Source: Mesorhizobium sp. M9A.F.Ca.ET.002.03.1.2 (GTDB lineage Bacteria; Pseudomonadota; Alphaproteobacteria; Rhizobiales; Rhizobiaceae). Taken from it: 64,000 nt of DNA. Positions within the stretch are counted from its first letter, which is position 1; every line of letters starts with the position of its first letter. Positions 17,134 through 26,912 of this stretch are shown here, one piece after another. The notes beneath the pieces are model-generated. The model saw nothing but the letters and a program-made list of their open reading frames with translations, made no database searches and was not told where the DNA came from. A program made the position numbers and the translations under genes. The DNA is taken from NCBI RefSeq assembly GCF_003952365.1, contig NZ_CP034443.1:4643001-4707000 (forward strand), given 5' to 3'.

Positions 17134-17535
17134 TCACAGGTCGGGCCAAACGGACGCGAGCAAAACAAGGGCGATCCCAGTAAACGCAACGTTCCACACG
17201 AGCGAACGCAGCAAGGGAACACCAAACGCGTAAAGCGGGAGGTAGATCACCCTGGCTGAAAAATAGAGGCCGGACCCCCATTCACTGAGCGCGGTTTCGC
17301 GGCCGAGCACATGGACAAGAAAAACCGCGGCAGCAAACACAGGAAACGTTTCGACGAAATTTCGCAGCGCTCTTTCCAGGCGCCCTGGGATGACGGTGAG
17401 TGGCGGGGTTTCGACGTCTCTGGCGCTGGCCGTCCAGCGATAACCCCGCTGAAGGCTGGCTGCGTGGGAGGCGAGCACGATATGAACGAAACAGAGCACG
17501 CAACTCGCGGCGAGCATGGCTAGTTCGAAGCTCAT
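17134..17535 (-). CDS. MAPEG-family membrane protein
   Basis: A 133-residue, four-helix membrane protein of the MAPEG family (membrane-associated eicosanoid/glutathione metabolism). It has the family pattern GRLERALRNFVETFPVFAAA (residues ~52-71) and a C-terminal pair of hydrophobic helices. Eukaryotic relatives are glutathione transferases; bacterial members are largely uncharacterised. It sits between DUF2865 and malic enzyme on the same strand, with about 55-100 base gaps, so loosely operonic at most. Confidence 0.85.
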   Translation of the reverse strand: MSFELAMLAASCVLCFVHIVLASHAASLQRGYRWTASARDVETPPLTVIPGRLERALRNFVETFPVFAAAVFLVHVLGRETALSEWGSGLYFSARVIYLPLYAFGVPLLRSLVWNVAFTGIALVLLASVWPDL

Positions 17536-17590
17536 TCAACCCTCGCACCTGCGCATTTGTCATTCGCGCTTGAATGTCGAAACAGCACGC

Positions 17591-19915
17591 TCAGCCCAGA
17601 TTTAAGATCGCCTGAGCCTTATGGGCTGCTTCGACCACGGCGAGCGCTGTCATGTTGACCACGCCGCGCGACGTCACCGACGGCGTCAATATATGCGCCG
17701 GCCTGTCGGTGCCGAGCAGGATCGGCCCGACATGCAGCGCGTCCATCATCGCGCGCAGCGCGGTGAGCGTGATGTTCGCCGAATCGAGGTTGGGAAACAC
17801 CAGCAGATTGGCTTCGCCCTTCAGCCGCGAATGCGGATAGACGCGCTGGCGCAGCTGCTCCGACAGCGCCGAGTCGGCATGCATCTCGCCATCGCATTGC
17901 AGGTCGGGCGCGATGCGCGCCAGGATCGCCGCTGCCTGCCGCATCTTGAGCGCGCTCGGCTCATCGCGCGAGCCAAAATCCGAGAACGAGAGCAGGGCGG
18001 CCTTGGGCTCGATGCCGAAGCGCTGTATTTCTTCGGCCGCCAGCACCGTCATTTCGGCGATCTCCTCGGCGGTCGGATCGACGGTGACATGGGTGTCGGT
18101 CAGGAAAATGATGCCGCGCTGCGAGATCAGCATGGAAAGCGTCGACAAATCATGGTCCTTGATGCCGGGGCGCGGGCCGATGATCAGGGTGACATTGCGC
18201 AGATGCCGTTCGAAACGTCCTTCGAGGCCGCAGACCATGGCATCGGCGTCGCCACGCTTGAGGGCAAGTGCCGCGATCACCGTGTTGTTGGTGCGCACCA
18301 TGGTGCGCGCGGCTTCCGTCGTCACGCCACGCCGGCCGGCGAGCTCGATCAAAAGGTCGACATAGTGGCGATAGCGAGGATCGTCCTCGGGATTGATCAG
18401 GCCGAAATCGACGCCCGGCTTGATGCGCAGCCCATAGCGTTTCAGCCTGACCTCGATGACATGCGGGCGGCCGATCAGGATCGGCTCGGCGATGCCTTCC
18501 TCCAGCACCACTTGCGCGGCGCGCAGCACGCGCTCGTCCTCGCCGTCGGCATAGATGACGCGCTTGGCGCTCGATGTCTTGGCCATCGAGAACACCGGCT
18601 TCATGACCAGGCCGGAGCGGAAGACGAAGCGGTTCAGCGTGTCGATATAGGCGGCAAAGTCGGAGATCGGCCGTGTGGCGACGCCGGTGTCGCAGGCGGC
18701 CTTGGCGACAGCCGGCGCGATGCGCAGGATCAGCCTGGGATCAAACGGCGAGGGGATCAGGAAATCGGGACCGAAGACCGGCGTTTCGCCGGAATAGGCG
18801 CGGGCGGCGACATCCGACGGCTCTTCGCGGGCAAGGGCCGCGATCGCCCGCACCGCGGCCATCTTCATCTCTTCGTTGATGGCGCTGGCGCCGCAGTCCA
18901 GCGCGCCACGGAAAATGTAGGGAAAGCAGAGTACGTTGTTGACCTGATTAGGGAAATCGGAACGGCCGGTGCAGATCATCGCGTCTGGCCGCGCCCCACG
19001 TGCCGCTTCCGGCATGATCTCGGGATTGGGATTGGCCAGCGCCAGGATCAGCGGCTTTGGCGCCATGTGCTGGAGCAGTTCCGGTTTCAGCACGCCGGCG
19101 GCCGAAAGACCGAGAAACACGTCGGCGCCCGGCAGCACGTCGGCCAGCGTGCGCGCGTCTGTGTCCTTCACATAAGGGTCCTTCCAGCGGTCCATCTCGT
19201 CGACGCGGCCCTTGTAGGCGACGCCGAACCGGTCGGTGACCCAGATGTTTTCGACGCGCGCGCCGAGCGAAACCAGCAAGTTGAGGCAGGCGAGGGCGGC
19301 GGCTCCTGCGCCGGAGGTGACGATCTTGATGTCGGAGATCGTCTTGCCGGCGAATTCCAGCCCGTTGAGAACGGCGGCGGCGACGATGATCGCCGTGCCG
19401 TGCTGGTCGTCATGGAAGACCGGTATGGCCATGCGGGCCTTCAGCCGCTCCTCGACCTCGAAGCATTCGGGCGCCTTGATGTCCTCGAGGTTGATGCCAC
19501 CGAAGGTCGGCTCCAGCGCCGAGATCGTTTCGACCATGCGCTCGATGCCGGGGGCGTCGATCTCGATGTCGAACACGTCGATGCCGGCGAACTTCTTGAA
19601 CAGAACCGCCTTGCCTTCCATGACAGGCTTGGAGGCCAGCGGGCCGATATTGCCCAGGCCCAGCACCGCCGAACCATTGGAGACGACGCCGACCAGATTG
19701 GCCCGCGCCGTGTAGTCGGCCGCGGTCGCCGGATTGTCGCGGATTTCCAGGCAGGGCGCCGCGACGCCGGGCGAATAGGCAAGCGCCAGGTCGCGCTGGT
19801 TGCCAAGCGGCTTCGTTGCCTGGATTTCGAGCTTCCCGGGTCTTGGGTGCTTGTGGAAGTAGAGTGCGGCTTCGTCGAGGTCCGACCGGGCCGTTTTTTT
19901 GCTTTCGCCTTCCAT
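17591..19915 (-). CDS. maeB: NADP-dependent malic enzyme with C-terminal phosphotransacetylase-like domain
   Basis: Oxidatively decarboxylates malate to pyruvate, supplying pyruvate and NADPH when cells grow on dicarboxylates, as bacteroids do. The 774-residue product has the malic domain ([54 protein letters not shown]) and the NAD(P)-binding region ([17 protein letters not shown]). From about residue 440 it has a PTA-like domain ([17 protein letters not shown]), which is regulatory rather than catalytic in rhizobial TME/DME. The length fits TME/DME (about 760-770). NADP versus NAD preference is not certain from sequence. A 797-codon frame on the opposite strand is a shadow of codon bias. 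Confidence 0.93.
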   Translation of the reverse strand: MEGESKKTARSDLDEAALYFHKHPRPGKLEIQATKPLGNQRDLALAYSPGVAAPCLEIRDNPATAADYTARANLVGVVSNGSAVLGLGNIGPLASKPVMEGKAVLFKKFAGIDVFDIEIDAPGIERMVETISALEPTFGGINLEDIKAPECFEVEERLKARMAIPVFHDDQHGTAIIVAAAVLNGLEFAGKTISDIKIVTSGAGAAALACLNLLVSLGARVENIWVTDRFGVAYKGRVDEMDRWKDPYVKDTDARTLADVLPGADVFLGLSAAGVLKPELLQHMAPKPLILALANPNPEIMPEAARGARPDAMICTGRSDFPNQVNNVLCFPYIFRGALDCGASAINEEMKMAAVRAIAALAREEPSDVAARAYSGETPVFGPDFLIPSPFDPRLILRIAPAVAKAACDTGVATRPISDFAAYIDTLNRFVFRSGLVMKPVFSMAKTSSAKRVIYADGEDERVLRAAQVVLEEGIAEPILIGRPHVIEVRLKRYGLRIKPGVDFGLINPEDDPRYRHYVDLLIELAGRRGVTTEAARTMVRTNNTVIAALALKRGDADAMVCGLEGRFERHLRNVTLIIGPRPGIKDHDLSTLSMLISQRGIIFLTDTHVTVDPTAEEIAEMTVLAAEEIQRFGIEPKAALLSFSDFGSRDEPSALKMRQAAAILARIAPDLQCDGEMHADSALSEQLRQRVYPHSRLKGEANLLVFPNLDSANITLTALRAMMDALHVGPILLGTDRPAHILTPSVTSRGVVNMTALAVVEAAHKAQAILNLG

Positions 19916-20011
19916 GCCGGCCTCCCTGCGATCAGTCTGTTTGGTGTTTTATGTCTCTTAGCATGCAGCTGTGGCTTTTCGAGAGGTGATATGTCGCAAG
20001 CACGATGCTTA

Positions 20012-20115
20012 TAAAGCGCGTCGCGTTTGAACGGATTCATGCGACGCGCTTTAAGTTCTTGTTTTTATGCATGTCGTTATCGCAAAACCGCTGCACACTT
20101 TTGCGCGACATGCAT
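20012..20115. repeat. Two-hairpin intergenic repeat (family A), copy 1
   Basis: Hairpin one is taaagcgcgtcgc/gcgacgcgcttta (20012-20052); hairpin two is atgcatgtcg/cgacatgcat (ending 20115). The whole element recurs in reverse orientation at 45984-46082 with the same order and linker (aaacaagaactta). It sits in the 600-base gap between maeB and the cyclase gene; the gap holds no gene. Confidence 0.85.
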
Positions 20116-20328
20116 TAGTTTGCACGCTGTCTTGCCTGTGCGTCTGCCATTAAAATGGTGGGACGACGGGCGGCGCTGCGGCGGAGCTACGCCGCCCGGT
20201 TAGAATGTCTGCTAAGCGCGGAATGTTGCCGTATGGCGTGGCCGCCGTCGGCACGACTTGGTTCGCCAGAAGCGGTCATTCCCGCCGTTTCTCAATGGTC
20301 GTTCGCTGGGCGGCTGAAGTCGACCCTA

Positions 20329-20377
20329 AGCGGAAGCTCGTTCGCCCCCGGCCGAATTCACGCCCATGACCCGAAGC
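20329..20377 (+). repeat. Dispersed 49-bp repeat, copy 2 (partner at 3320-3368)
   Basis: It matches the copy at 3320-3368 at 44 of 49 positions, with only transitions between them. It lies about 140 bases beyond the end of the cyclase gene in non-coding sequence. The flanks of the two copies do not align convincingly. Confidence 0.55.
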
Positions 20378-20514
20378 TGCCTTCCATCAATGCGGGTTTT
20401 TTCAGAATCTCCCGTTCGGGTTGGCCGAGGCCTCAGGCAGGATTTGAAGTGTCGCGGCCAAGCGGGCGCCATTCAGACATTCCGGCACCATCATTATTCA
20501 CGGGCCCCGGTATC

Positions 20515-22380
20515 CTATAGCGTCTGCGAACTCTGCCACAGCCAGATTGCGAGCGAGCCTGAACGCCCGCGGACCTGTGCTTCCACAGGTCCTCTCAGAG
20601 CACCAGATTTGAACAACTCACAGTTGCGGCCGGCGACTTGCAGCATTTTGTCGCTCACCGCGACTTCGGCATTTTGGTCGGCCGCGATCTCCATCAAGCG
20701 ACTGGCGACGTTGACCGTATCACCCGTAGTCGCGATGTGCTGGCGGTCTTTGCCACCGAGTCGCGACGCAACGATTGTTCCGTGATGCGCTCCGATCTTG
20801 AAGCCGAGCCTAGATGCGGTTGATGCGGGCAACGAGACGAGCCAATTGTTGGTACGGCTGGAGAGCGCTGCGCAGCAGCGGGCAGCATTGAAGGCATCAT
20901 CTGTCGCTGCTTCCGGTAGACCGAACAGGATCATGGCTCCGTCACCCATGAAATTCGTGACAACACCACCGCAGCTTGTCACCTCTTCGTCCACCAACGC
21001 ATGGAACGTGTTCAAAAGTTCGCGTGTGGCGTTCGGCCCTAATGTTTGACTCAGTCCGGTGAAACCGGACAGGTCAATGAATATGATGGCGGCGTCCCTC
21101 CGGACAGGTTCCAGGAGAAAGTCGCCATGCTTCGCGAGCCACCCCTCAAAGCCCGGGGCCTGAACTCGTTGAAGCAATTCGCTCTGCATGGCAAAATACT
21201 GGGCCTGGTTCCTGCCCAACCAAAGCTGCGCGGCCCCGAACAAAATAGCCGGCGGAACGGCGGCGGCCATCGGCAACGCCGCGCTCAGCCAGATATGGTA
21301 TGAGAATGCGGTCATATTGACCACGAACCAGATCACAACCACGCCGACGATCGCTGCAAGGCCGATGGCGTTGCGACGCCATGCCAACAGCCCCACAAGA
21401 ACCACTGGCAGCATCACTGCAAAGCCGGCATCTGCAAGGCGAACGTACTGATCTCGTACTATGCCGTCGCCGGTCATCAGATGGGCAATGGCCGTCGACA
21501 TGACCTCGACGCCTGGGAGCACGGGATCAAACGGTGTCGGGAAAACATCGCCGGCGCCGGTTGCAGTTGCTCCGATCACAACAATTCGATCCCGAATAAT
21601 GCCGCCATCGACTTGGCCCCCCAGCACCGTCGTGGCGCTGATCGTGCGGATCGTGCCGCGGGGGCCATAGAATGTCAGAGGGAGTATGTGACCAATGTCC
21701 GTCCGAATCCGCTGTCCGCCCAGAGATAGATAGTCGGGCGCAATTCCCGGATCCTCTCCCACCGCCATGGCGGCAACGCGCAGGGAGAAAGACGCTTCCG
21801 TCCGATCTCCGGCCCGAAACAGCAACGGGACGAACCTAGGCGTTCCCGTCCAGTCGGTAACCACGTTCACGACGCCGACAGCGGCGATATCCGAGAACGC
21901 TTTCAGGGGCCACAAAAACCGCTTGGCATTCGGCACTCGAGCGAGAGGGCCATCGCCCTCGACTGCAATCGATTGTTTACCTCCCGAGTAGACCGCCGCA
22001 GCAGCGATTACGCTTGAAGTCCCACGCAGCGAACGCGCGAGCGCCTCATCATCATCTTTTGTCCCGGGATCGACCAGCAGCAGGTCGACCGCAATGGCTT
22101 TCGGTCCAAAGCGAGCTGTCGTATCGACAATCCGGGCAAGCGTGGCGCGGCTAAGGGGATAGCGGCCCTCGTTTCGGACCGCTTCGTCGTCTATTGCGAC
22201 AATGGTAATCAGCTCCGGCGGCTTTGCCGTTCCCCGAACAAGCGTTCGAAGATCCGTCATCGTTGCTTCGACGCGATCGAGGGACCACATGTTGCCGCGC
22301 CAGTGCGCAAAGCCAAGGCCGGCCCCCCAAACACCCGCCAGAACGAGCGCGATCAGCGTCTGAAGCGCTCGCCCGCTCAT
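20515..22380 (-). CDS. CHASE2-domain adenylate cyclase
   Basis: A 621-residue sensor enzyme. One N-terminal helix (residues ~7-25) is followed by a CHASE2 sensor outside the membrane (~30-305: ITIVAIDDEAVRNEGRYPLSR, GPKAIAVDLLL, IVVIGATATGAGD). Then come three membrane helices (~315-395) and a class III cyclase domain (~430-600). Both metal-binding aspartates are seen (IFIDLSGFT and FMGDGAMILFG). TTGDTVNVASRL carries the Asp typical of ATP specificity and the transition-state Asn/Arg, so cAMP production is predicted. It lies five bases behind a FecR-domain gene and is surely co-transcribed. Gene pairs of FecR with CHASE2 cyclases recur in bacteria; the signal is unknown. Confidence 0.92.
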   Translation of the reverse strand: MSGRALQTLIALVLAGVWGAGLGFAHWRGNMWSLDRVEATMTDLRTLVRGTAKPPELITIVAIDDEAVRNEGRYPLSRATLARIVDTTARFGPKAIAVDLLLVDPGTKDDDEALARSLRGTSSVIAAAAVYSGGKQSIAVEGDGPLARVPNAKRFLWPLKAFSDIAAVGVVNVVTDWTGTPRFVPLLFRAGDRTEASFSLRVAAMAVGEDPGIAPDYLSLGGQRIRTDIGHILPLTFYGPRGTIRTISATTVLGGQVDGGIIRDRIVVIGATATGAGDVFPTPFDPVLPGVEVMSTAIAHLMTGDGIVRDQYVRLADAGFAVMLPVVLVGLLAWRRNAIGLAAIVGVVVIWFVVNMTAFSYHIWLSAALPMAAAVPPAILFGAAQLWLGRNQAQYFAMQSELLQRVQAPGFEGWLAKHGDFLLEPVRRDAAIIFIDLSGFTGLSQTLGPNATRELLNTFHALVDEEVTSCGGVVTNFMGDGAMILFGLPEAATDDAFNAARCCAALSSRTNNWLVSLPASTASRLGFKIGAHHGTIVASRLGGKDRQHIATTGDTVNVASRLMEIAADQNAEVAVSDKMLQVAGRNCELFKSGALRGPVEAQVRGRSGSLAIWLWQSSQTL

Positions 22381-22385
22381 TTAGC

Positions 22386-22922
22386 TTACTGACCGAAACG
22401 GGCCATCAAAGCCGAAACACGTGCGGCGGGCCAGCGCTTGACCGTCAGTGTGCCTGTTCCGGCTTCCACATCGACGCCTTCGCCCGGCCCGAGGACTACG
22501 CCAGCATTGGACGCCGGCCTTTGCACGGCGACGCGACCTTTGACGACGAAAACAGACGTCTTGCCTCGGGCAACGTCGACTGCCCATTTTGTACCTCGCA
22601 CCGCGGCGATCGCCTGCGGGGTGACGACAGCGAAGCCACCCCGGACCCTGCCGGCTGGAGCATCGAGCAACAGCGCCTTGCGCCGTAATCTGACCGCATC
22701 GGCACTACCATTTCGATCACGGTCCACCAGTGCAAAACGAGCGCGATCTTCCGCAATGATGGTAAGGCCTTCCCGGCATCTCAGAACTTGTCGGGACGTA
22801 CCTGCTACCAGTTCGAACGTACAGCCGGCGTTATTCGACTGCGCTGAAGCGGTATCCACCCAGAAGACACAGGCAAGCATGCATGCCACCAGGCTCCGGA
22901 GATATCGGCCACTTGCGCTCAT
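22386..22922 (-). CDS. Exported FecR-domain protein
   Basis: A 178-residue protein with a signal peptide (CMLACVFWVDTASAQ, cleavage near residue 28) and a FecR domain: LLLDAPAGRVRGGFAVVTPQAIAAVRGTKWAVDV, followed by TSVFVVKGRVAV (sections of the FecR fold). Unlike FecR anti-sigma regulators it has no N-terminal cytoplasmic segment or membrane helix, so it should be periplasmic. Placed directly before the CHASE2 cyclase, it probably modulates that sensor. Confidence 0.88.
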   Translation of the reverse strand: MSASGRYLRSLVACMLACVFWVDTASAQSNNAGCTFELVAGTSRQVLRCREGLTIIAEDRARFALVDRDRNGSADAVRLRRKALLLDAPAGRVRGGFAVVTPQAIAAVRGTKWAVDVARGKTSVFVVKGRVAVQRPASNAGVVLGPGEGVDVEAGTGTLTVKRWPAARVSALMARFGQ

Positions 22923-23294
22923 GAACGTCTCCTTGCTTTTGCGAAAATCTGCGGCAAGAAAATCTTTGCATTGTCTTCTGAGGTCAGCCTGGCAGTATAC
23001 TCATGCGTACGAACCGGCACTTGCAGCCGCGTTGCCCTAAAGGTAGCACGGTGCCGACCAGAAATCTTAACACGATAGCTTGCTCCAACACCAAACAAGG
23101 CGACATCAAGCCGTTTGAAGCGGCCGCGATGCGAATGTCGCGAACGTCACGCGGCGACACTGCTCGTTCTGGCAGATGAGCCGAGCGGCAACTTTCCACC
23201 GGGTCGGTCGTTTGGCGCTTGCCTCGGCTTGCAAGGCAACTATTTCGCGAGCCGCCTGGGTTGCGCCATACGCAGACCTTGCGTTCAGCAGGCC
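22923..23294. other. Intergenic region, no gene seen
   Basis: This 372-base stretch upstream of the FecR gene has no open frame with family similarity and no clear repeat. It is expected to contain the FecR-cyclase promoter, but I could not pick out convincing hexamers. Confidence 0.4.
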
Positions 23295-23588
23295 TCAGCT
23301 TTGCCCCAAAAGTGCACGCGCTAACTCTTCCCATTCCTCATCAAGCGTTAAGATCGACGGCGCGGCGTCGCAGCGGCGATACCAATATTCCGCATTCGAT
23401 TGGTCGCCTTCCTTGCGATGGAGGTAGGCATGCACGCGCATACCCGCCGTATCGTCGCGCTCCTGTGCGCGCTCGTGCGCCTTATCCCAATCGCCCTTTG
23501 CATCCCACCACAGCGCCTGCAGGGCAGGGCTCAAGCCGGCCGGCGGCTGTGCTTTCGCAATCGAATCTCTGAAGGCTTGCAGATCCAT
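23295..23588 (-). CDS. Small conserved hypothetical protein of rhizobia
   Basis: A 97-residue acidic protein with a TPR-like feel: LSPALQALWWDAKGDWDKAHE, VHAYLHRKEGDQSNAEYWYRR and a C-terminal LDEEWEELARALL. I recall similar small proteins annotated as hypothetical in rhizobia. ATG 23588 follows a GGTGG; an upstream in-frame ATG (23654) lacks similarity. No function can be inferred. The 255 bases to the next gene hold nothing recognisable. Confidence 0.72.
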   Translation of the reverse strand: MDLQAFRDSIAKAQPPAGLSPALQALWWDAKGDWDKAHERAQERDDTAGMRVHAYLHRKEGDQSNAEYWYRRCDAAPSILTLDEEWEELARALLGQS

Positions 23589-23843
23589 TTTCCACCATAG
23601 TGACGTACAGAGCGCCGATAATACCCGCACCAGCAGCCGACCGGTAGCGAGCATCGGACGATATACGGATGACTGGAATGGGCCAGGAACGCTGGTTGCG
23701 GTGAACGTCGGCTATCGGGCAGCGAAATGGACTGATGAAGGGCGGCTTCGGGTCAACTTGCGTCGTGCGACGCTCGCAACTAAACGACCGCAAAGGGTCG
23801 TTTTCCCTCCGTTCCCAGCCGTACCAAGCGTTGGATTTTACCC

Positions 23844-24629
23844 CTAGAACGCGCTGACATAGGCGCCACCATCCACCGGTATGTTCTGCCCGGTCAGATA
23901 GCCGGCATGAACCGAACACAGGAAGGCGCAGATCTGGCCGAATTCCTCCGGCGTGCCGAGCCGCTTGGCCGGAACGTTGGCTGCCGCCTGGGTCTTGCGT
24001 GCGGCGGCGGCTGCCGGATCCTCGGGGGTGCCGGCTTCATGCGGGGGGCGCAGCCGGTCGGTGTCGAGCTTGCCCGGCAGCATGTTGTTGATCGTCACGT
24101 TGCGGTCGATCACCGTCCGCGCGACGCCGGCGAGAAACGAAGTCAGGCCAGCGCGCGCGCCCGACGACAGATCGAGGCCGGGAATGGGGACATAGACCGA
24201 CAGCGAGGTGATGTTGACGATACGGCCGAAACCGCGCTCGGCCATGCCGTCGATCACGGCCTGAACCAGTTCGATCGGGGTCACCATGTTCTGGGTGACG
24301 CCTTCGAGGATCTTTTCGCGGTCGAGCCCGCGGAAATCGCGGAACGGCGGTCCGCCATTGTTGTTGACGAGGATATCGGGGTGGGGGCAGGCGGCGAGCA
24401 GCGCCTTCTGCACCTCGGGCTTCGACACGTCGCCGACGATCTCGGTCACCTTGACGCCAAATCTTTCGCGCAGTTCGGCGGCGGTCTTCGCCAGCTGGTC
24501 GGCGTTGCGCCCATTGACGACCAGATCGCAGCCGGCCTCGGCCAGCGCCATGGCGCAGCCACGTCCAAGGCCCTTGCTGGAAGCACAGACGATGGCCTTC
24601 TTGCCGCGAATGCCGAGATCCATGATCAT
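23844..24629 (-). CDS. Short-chain dehydrogenase/reductase (SDR)
   Basis: A 261-residue classical-type SDR. The nucleotide-binding motif is changed to ASSKGLGRGCA (residues ~14-24), near the usual TGxxxGxG; NNNGGPP stands in place of NNAG. The catalytic Ser is in NITSLSVY, but the expected YxxxK is not obvious: the region reads DLSSGARAGLTSF. Relatives with this changed active site are often annotated as 3-oxoacyl-ACP reductase-like proteins. Activity is uncertain without Tyr/Lys. The start at 24629 follows gaggag; ATG 24623 is also possible. It is divergent from the phosphoesterase gene. Confidence 0.87.
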   Translation of the reverse strand: MIMDLGIRGKKAIVCASSKGLGRGCAMALAEAGCDLVVNGRNADQLAKTAAELRERFGVKVTEIVGDVSKPEVQKALLAACPHPDILVNNNGGPPFRDFRGLDREKILEGVTQNMVTPIELVQAVIDGMAERGFGRIVNITSLSVYVPIPGLDLSSGARAGLTSFLAGVARTVIDRNVTINNMLPGKLDTDRLRPPHEAGTPEDPAAAAARKTQAAANVPAKRLGTPEEFGQICAFLCSVHAGYLTGQNIPVDGGAYVSAF

Positions 24630-24744
24630 TTTCTCCTCTGATTGGTGCGGCAACCTACTCTTGGGGCTGGACCAATCGCAACCGTCATACGGTTGTTGCA
24701 TGAATCGGCGCATAGGCTCACGCGAGAGCAACGGTGAGACTCCA

Positions 24745-25566
24745 ATGCCTGGTGCAGAGCCCCGCACTTTCCGCAGCATGTTCATCTCCGACGTCCATCT
24801 CGGATCGAAGGCGGCGAAGGCCGAGTTCCTGATCGATTTCCTGCGCCATCACGACGCCGATATCATCTATCTCGTCGGCGACATCGTCGACGGCTGGCGG
24901 CTGAGACGGAGCTGGCACTGGCCGCAGAGCCACAATGACGTCGTCCAGAAATTGCTGCGCAAGGCGCGCAAGGGCGCCAGCATCACCTACATCGCCGGCA
25001 ATCACGACGAGTTCGCGCGCCAGTTCCAGGGCGTGCATTTCGGCGGCATCGTCGTCGCCGACCGCGTCATCCACGAGACCGCCGACGGCAAACGTTTTCT
25101 GGTCATCCATGGCGATCAGTTCGATACCGTCGTCCATAATGCGCGCTGGCTCGCCTATCTTGGCGACTACGCCTATGACGCGGCCATGCTCGTCAACCGC
25201 GTGGTGACGCGGCTTCGCCAACTGCTTGGCCTGCCTTATTGGTCGTTTTCGTCCTGGGCCAAGGTCAACGTCAAAAAGGCGGTGAATTTCATCAGCTCGT
25301 TCCAGACCATGCTGACCGAGGAAGCGCGCCGCTCGCATGTCGACGGCGTCATCTGCGGGCACATCCATCATGCCGCGATCGAAAACTACGAGGACGTGCA
25401 ATACGTCAACACCGGCGACTGGGTGGAGAGCTGCACGGCGGTGGTCGAGCATTTCGACGGCCGCATGGAGATACTGCACTGGGCGCATGTCCTGCCGGAA
25501 GCTCCAGTCGGCAGCGAAGTGCTCGTGCCGGTCGACATCAAGGGCAGGGCAGTTCAGGCGGCGTGA
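24745..25566 (+). CDS. LpxH-like metallophosphoesterase
   Basis: A 273-residue calcineurin-fold phosphoesterase. The five metal motifs are visible: FISDVHLG, LVGDIVDGW, AGNHDE, VIHGDQFD and CGHIHH. The family includes LpxH/LpxG, which hydrolyse UDP-2,3-diacylglucosamine in lipid A synthesis. This longer form (about 270 residues) is the alphaproteobacterial type, often annotated as UDP-2,3-diacylglucosamine diphosphatase; many alphaproteobacteria use LpxI instead, so its substrate is uncertain. The start at ATG 24745 fits the family N-terminus. Confidence 0.88.
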   Translation: MPGAEPRTFRSMFISDVHLGSKAAKAEFLIDFLRHHDADIIYLVGDIVDGWRLRRSWHWPQSHNDVVQKLLRKARKGASITYIAGNHDEFARQFQGVHFGGIVVADRVIHETADGKRFLVIHGDQFDTVVHNARWLAYLGDYAYDAAMLVNRVVTRLRQLLGLPYWSFSSWAKVNVKKAVNFISSFQTMLTEEARRSHVDGVICGHIHHAAIENYEDVQYVNTGDWVESCTAVVEHFDGRMEILHWAHVLPEAPVGSEVLVPVDIKGRAVQAA

Positions 25567-25694
25567 ACAAACCAGCCTGATCTCGCTCTAATCGATTAGT
25601 CCAAGCGGTTCAACCGGCTTTTTCAGCATGTTATGGAGTTGGCGTGCGCTGCAGGCCGACTCGGCCGAATGCCGCGCCGACGGATTGCCTGTTG

Positions 25695-26912
25695 ATGTCC
25701 TCCCTGCCGCCGCTTTCGCCCGAACAGCTCATCAAGCCGCGTCATTTCGAACTGCGCATGAGCCTGATTTTCTTCACGCTTTTCGTGCCGCTCGGGACGC
25801 ATTTGCCATACTTCCCGCTGTGGCTGCAGGCAAAGGGTTTTGATGCGGAGCAGATAGCGGTCATTCTCGCCGCCCCAATGTTCCTGCGCGTGGTGACGAC
25901 GCCATTGCTTACGGCACTGGCCGACAGGGCGAGCGACCGCGCGCACGTCTATATCGCGCTGATGGCCGCATCGCTGGCGCTGTCGGCGGGCTATTTCCTG
26001 ACGCCGACCTACGCCATCGTGCTGGCCGTTTCGCTGGCGCTCGCCGTGTTCTGGACGCCGCACTCGCCGATTGCCGATTCGCTGGCGCTGTCTGGTGTGC
26101 GCCGCTTCGGCTCGAATTACGCAAGCATGCGCAAATGGGGATCGATCTCCTATCTCTGCGCCAATCTCGCCGGTGGCTTCATCCTGTCGGCGACCAGCGC
26201 CGAGGCCGTTCCGACGATCATCTTCGTGGCGTTCGGCGCGGCCTTTGCCGTTGGACTGATCGCGCCACGCCTTGGCCGTCCCCGGCGCGCCTCGCCGCTT
26301 TCGGCGGCCGACATCCAGCAATCGGCGCCAAAGCTTCTCAACGCCTATTTCCTGTATTTCTCCATCGGCGTCGGCGTCATCACCGCCAGCCATGCGTTTC
26401 TCTACGGCTTCGTGTCGATCTACTGGAAATCGATCGGCATCAGCGATTCGGTTGTCGGGCTCTTATGGGGTTGGGGCGTGGTGGCTGAGATCGGCATGTT
26501 CATGATCTTCACCCGCGCCTTCGGCTCCTTCTCGGTGGTGTCGATCATGGTGATGGCCGGGCTCGGTTCGATCGTCCGCTGGATCGCCTTTCCCTTGATC
26601 TGGCCGCTTGGCCTTGGCGTTGCCGGATTTTTCGCGGTCCAGACACTGCACGCGGTTTCGGTGGCGCTGGTTCTGATCGGCCTGCAGAAGATGATCGGCG
26701 AGACGGTCGCGGAGGAACGAACCGGGGCGGCGCAAGGCATCGCCTATTTCTCCAACGGCTTTTTCACGGCGGTGGTGACGCTGCTTTCCGGCCCGCTGTA
26801 CGACCGCTTCGGCGTGGACGGCTTTTTTGCCATGATCCCGATCGCCCTGGCCGGCCTGGCGCTGATCGGACTTGCCGCGCGTTCAGCCCCACAGCGCCGT
26901 ATCGGGCGGTGA
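25695..26912 (+). CDS. MFS transporter, phenylpropionate-permease (PPP) type
   Basis: A 405-residue major facilitator protein with about twelve membrane helices. It has the PPP/MFS_1-like start LIFFTLFVPLGTHLPYFPLWL, a loop-2 motif ALADRASDRAHVY and GSISYLCANLAGG in the second half of the N-domain. Substrate unknown; named relatives carry 3-phenylpropionate or nucleosides. ATG 25695 is chosen because the open frame upstream is Arg/Pro-rich and unlike the family. Its last 30 bases overlap the opposing epimerase gene. Confidence 0.9.
   Translation: MSSLPPLSPEQLIKPRHFELRMSLIFFTLFVPLGTHLPYFPLWLQAKGFDAEQIAVILAAPMFLRVVTTPLLTALADRASDRAHVYIALMAASLALSAGYFLTPTYAIVLAVSLALAVFWTPHSPIADSLALSGVRRFGSNYASMRKWGSISYLCANLAGGFILSATSAEAVPTIIFVAFGAAFAVGLIAPRLGRPRRASPLSAADIQQSAPKLLNAYFLYFSIGVGVITASHAFLYGFVSIYWKSIGISDSVVGLLWGWGVVAEIGMFMIFTRAFGSFSVVSIMVMAGLGSIVRWIAFPLIWPLGLGVAGFFAVQTLHAVSVALVLIGLQKMIGETVAEERTGAAQGIAYFSNGFFTAVVTLLSGPLYDRFGVDGFFAMIPIALAGLALIGLAARSAPQRRIGR

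Noticed and set aside
17621..20014. A 797-codon open frame on the plus strand opposite maeB
   Set aside because: It is a product of high third-position GC in the real gene; its translation is Arg/Gly/Asp/His-rich with no family motifs, while the minus strand has a clear malic enzyme.
23482..23919. A 145-codon minus-strand frame between the small hypothetical and SDR genes
   Set aside because: It overlaps both neighbours in another frame, lacks a ribosome site and has no family likeness.
25589..25620. A possible terminator after the LpxH-like gene
   Set aside because: The stem is only four base pairs, so it was not listed as a feature.
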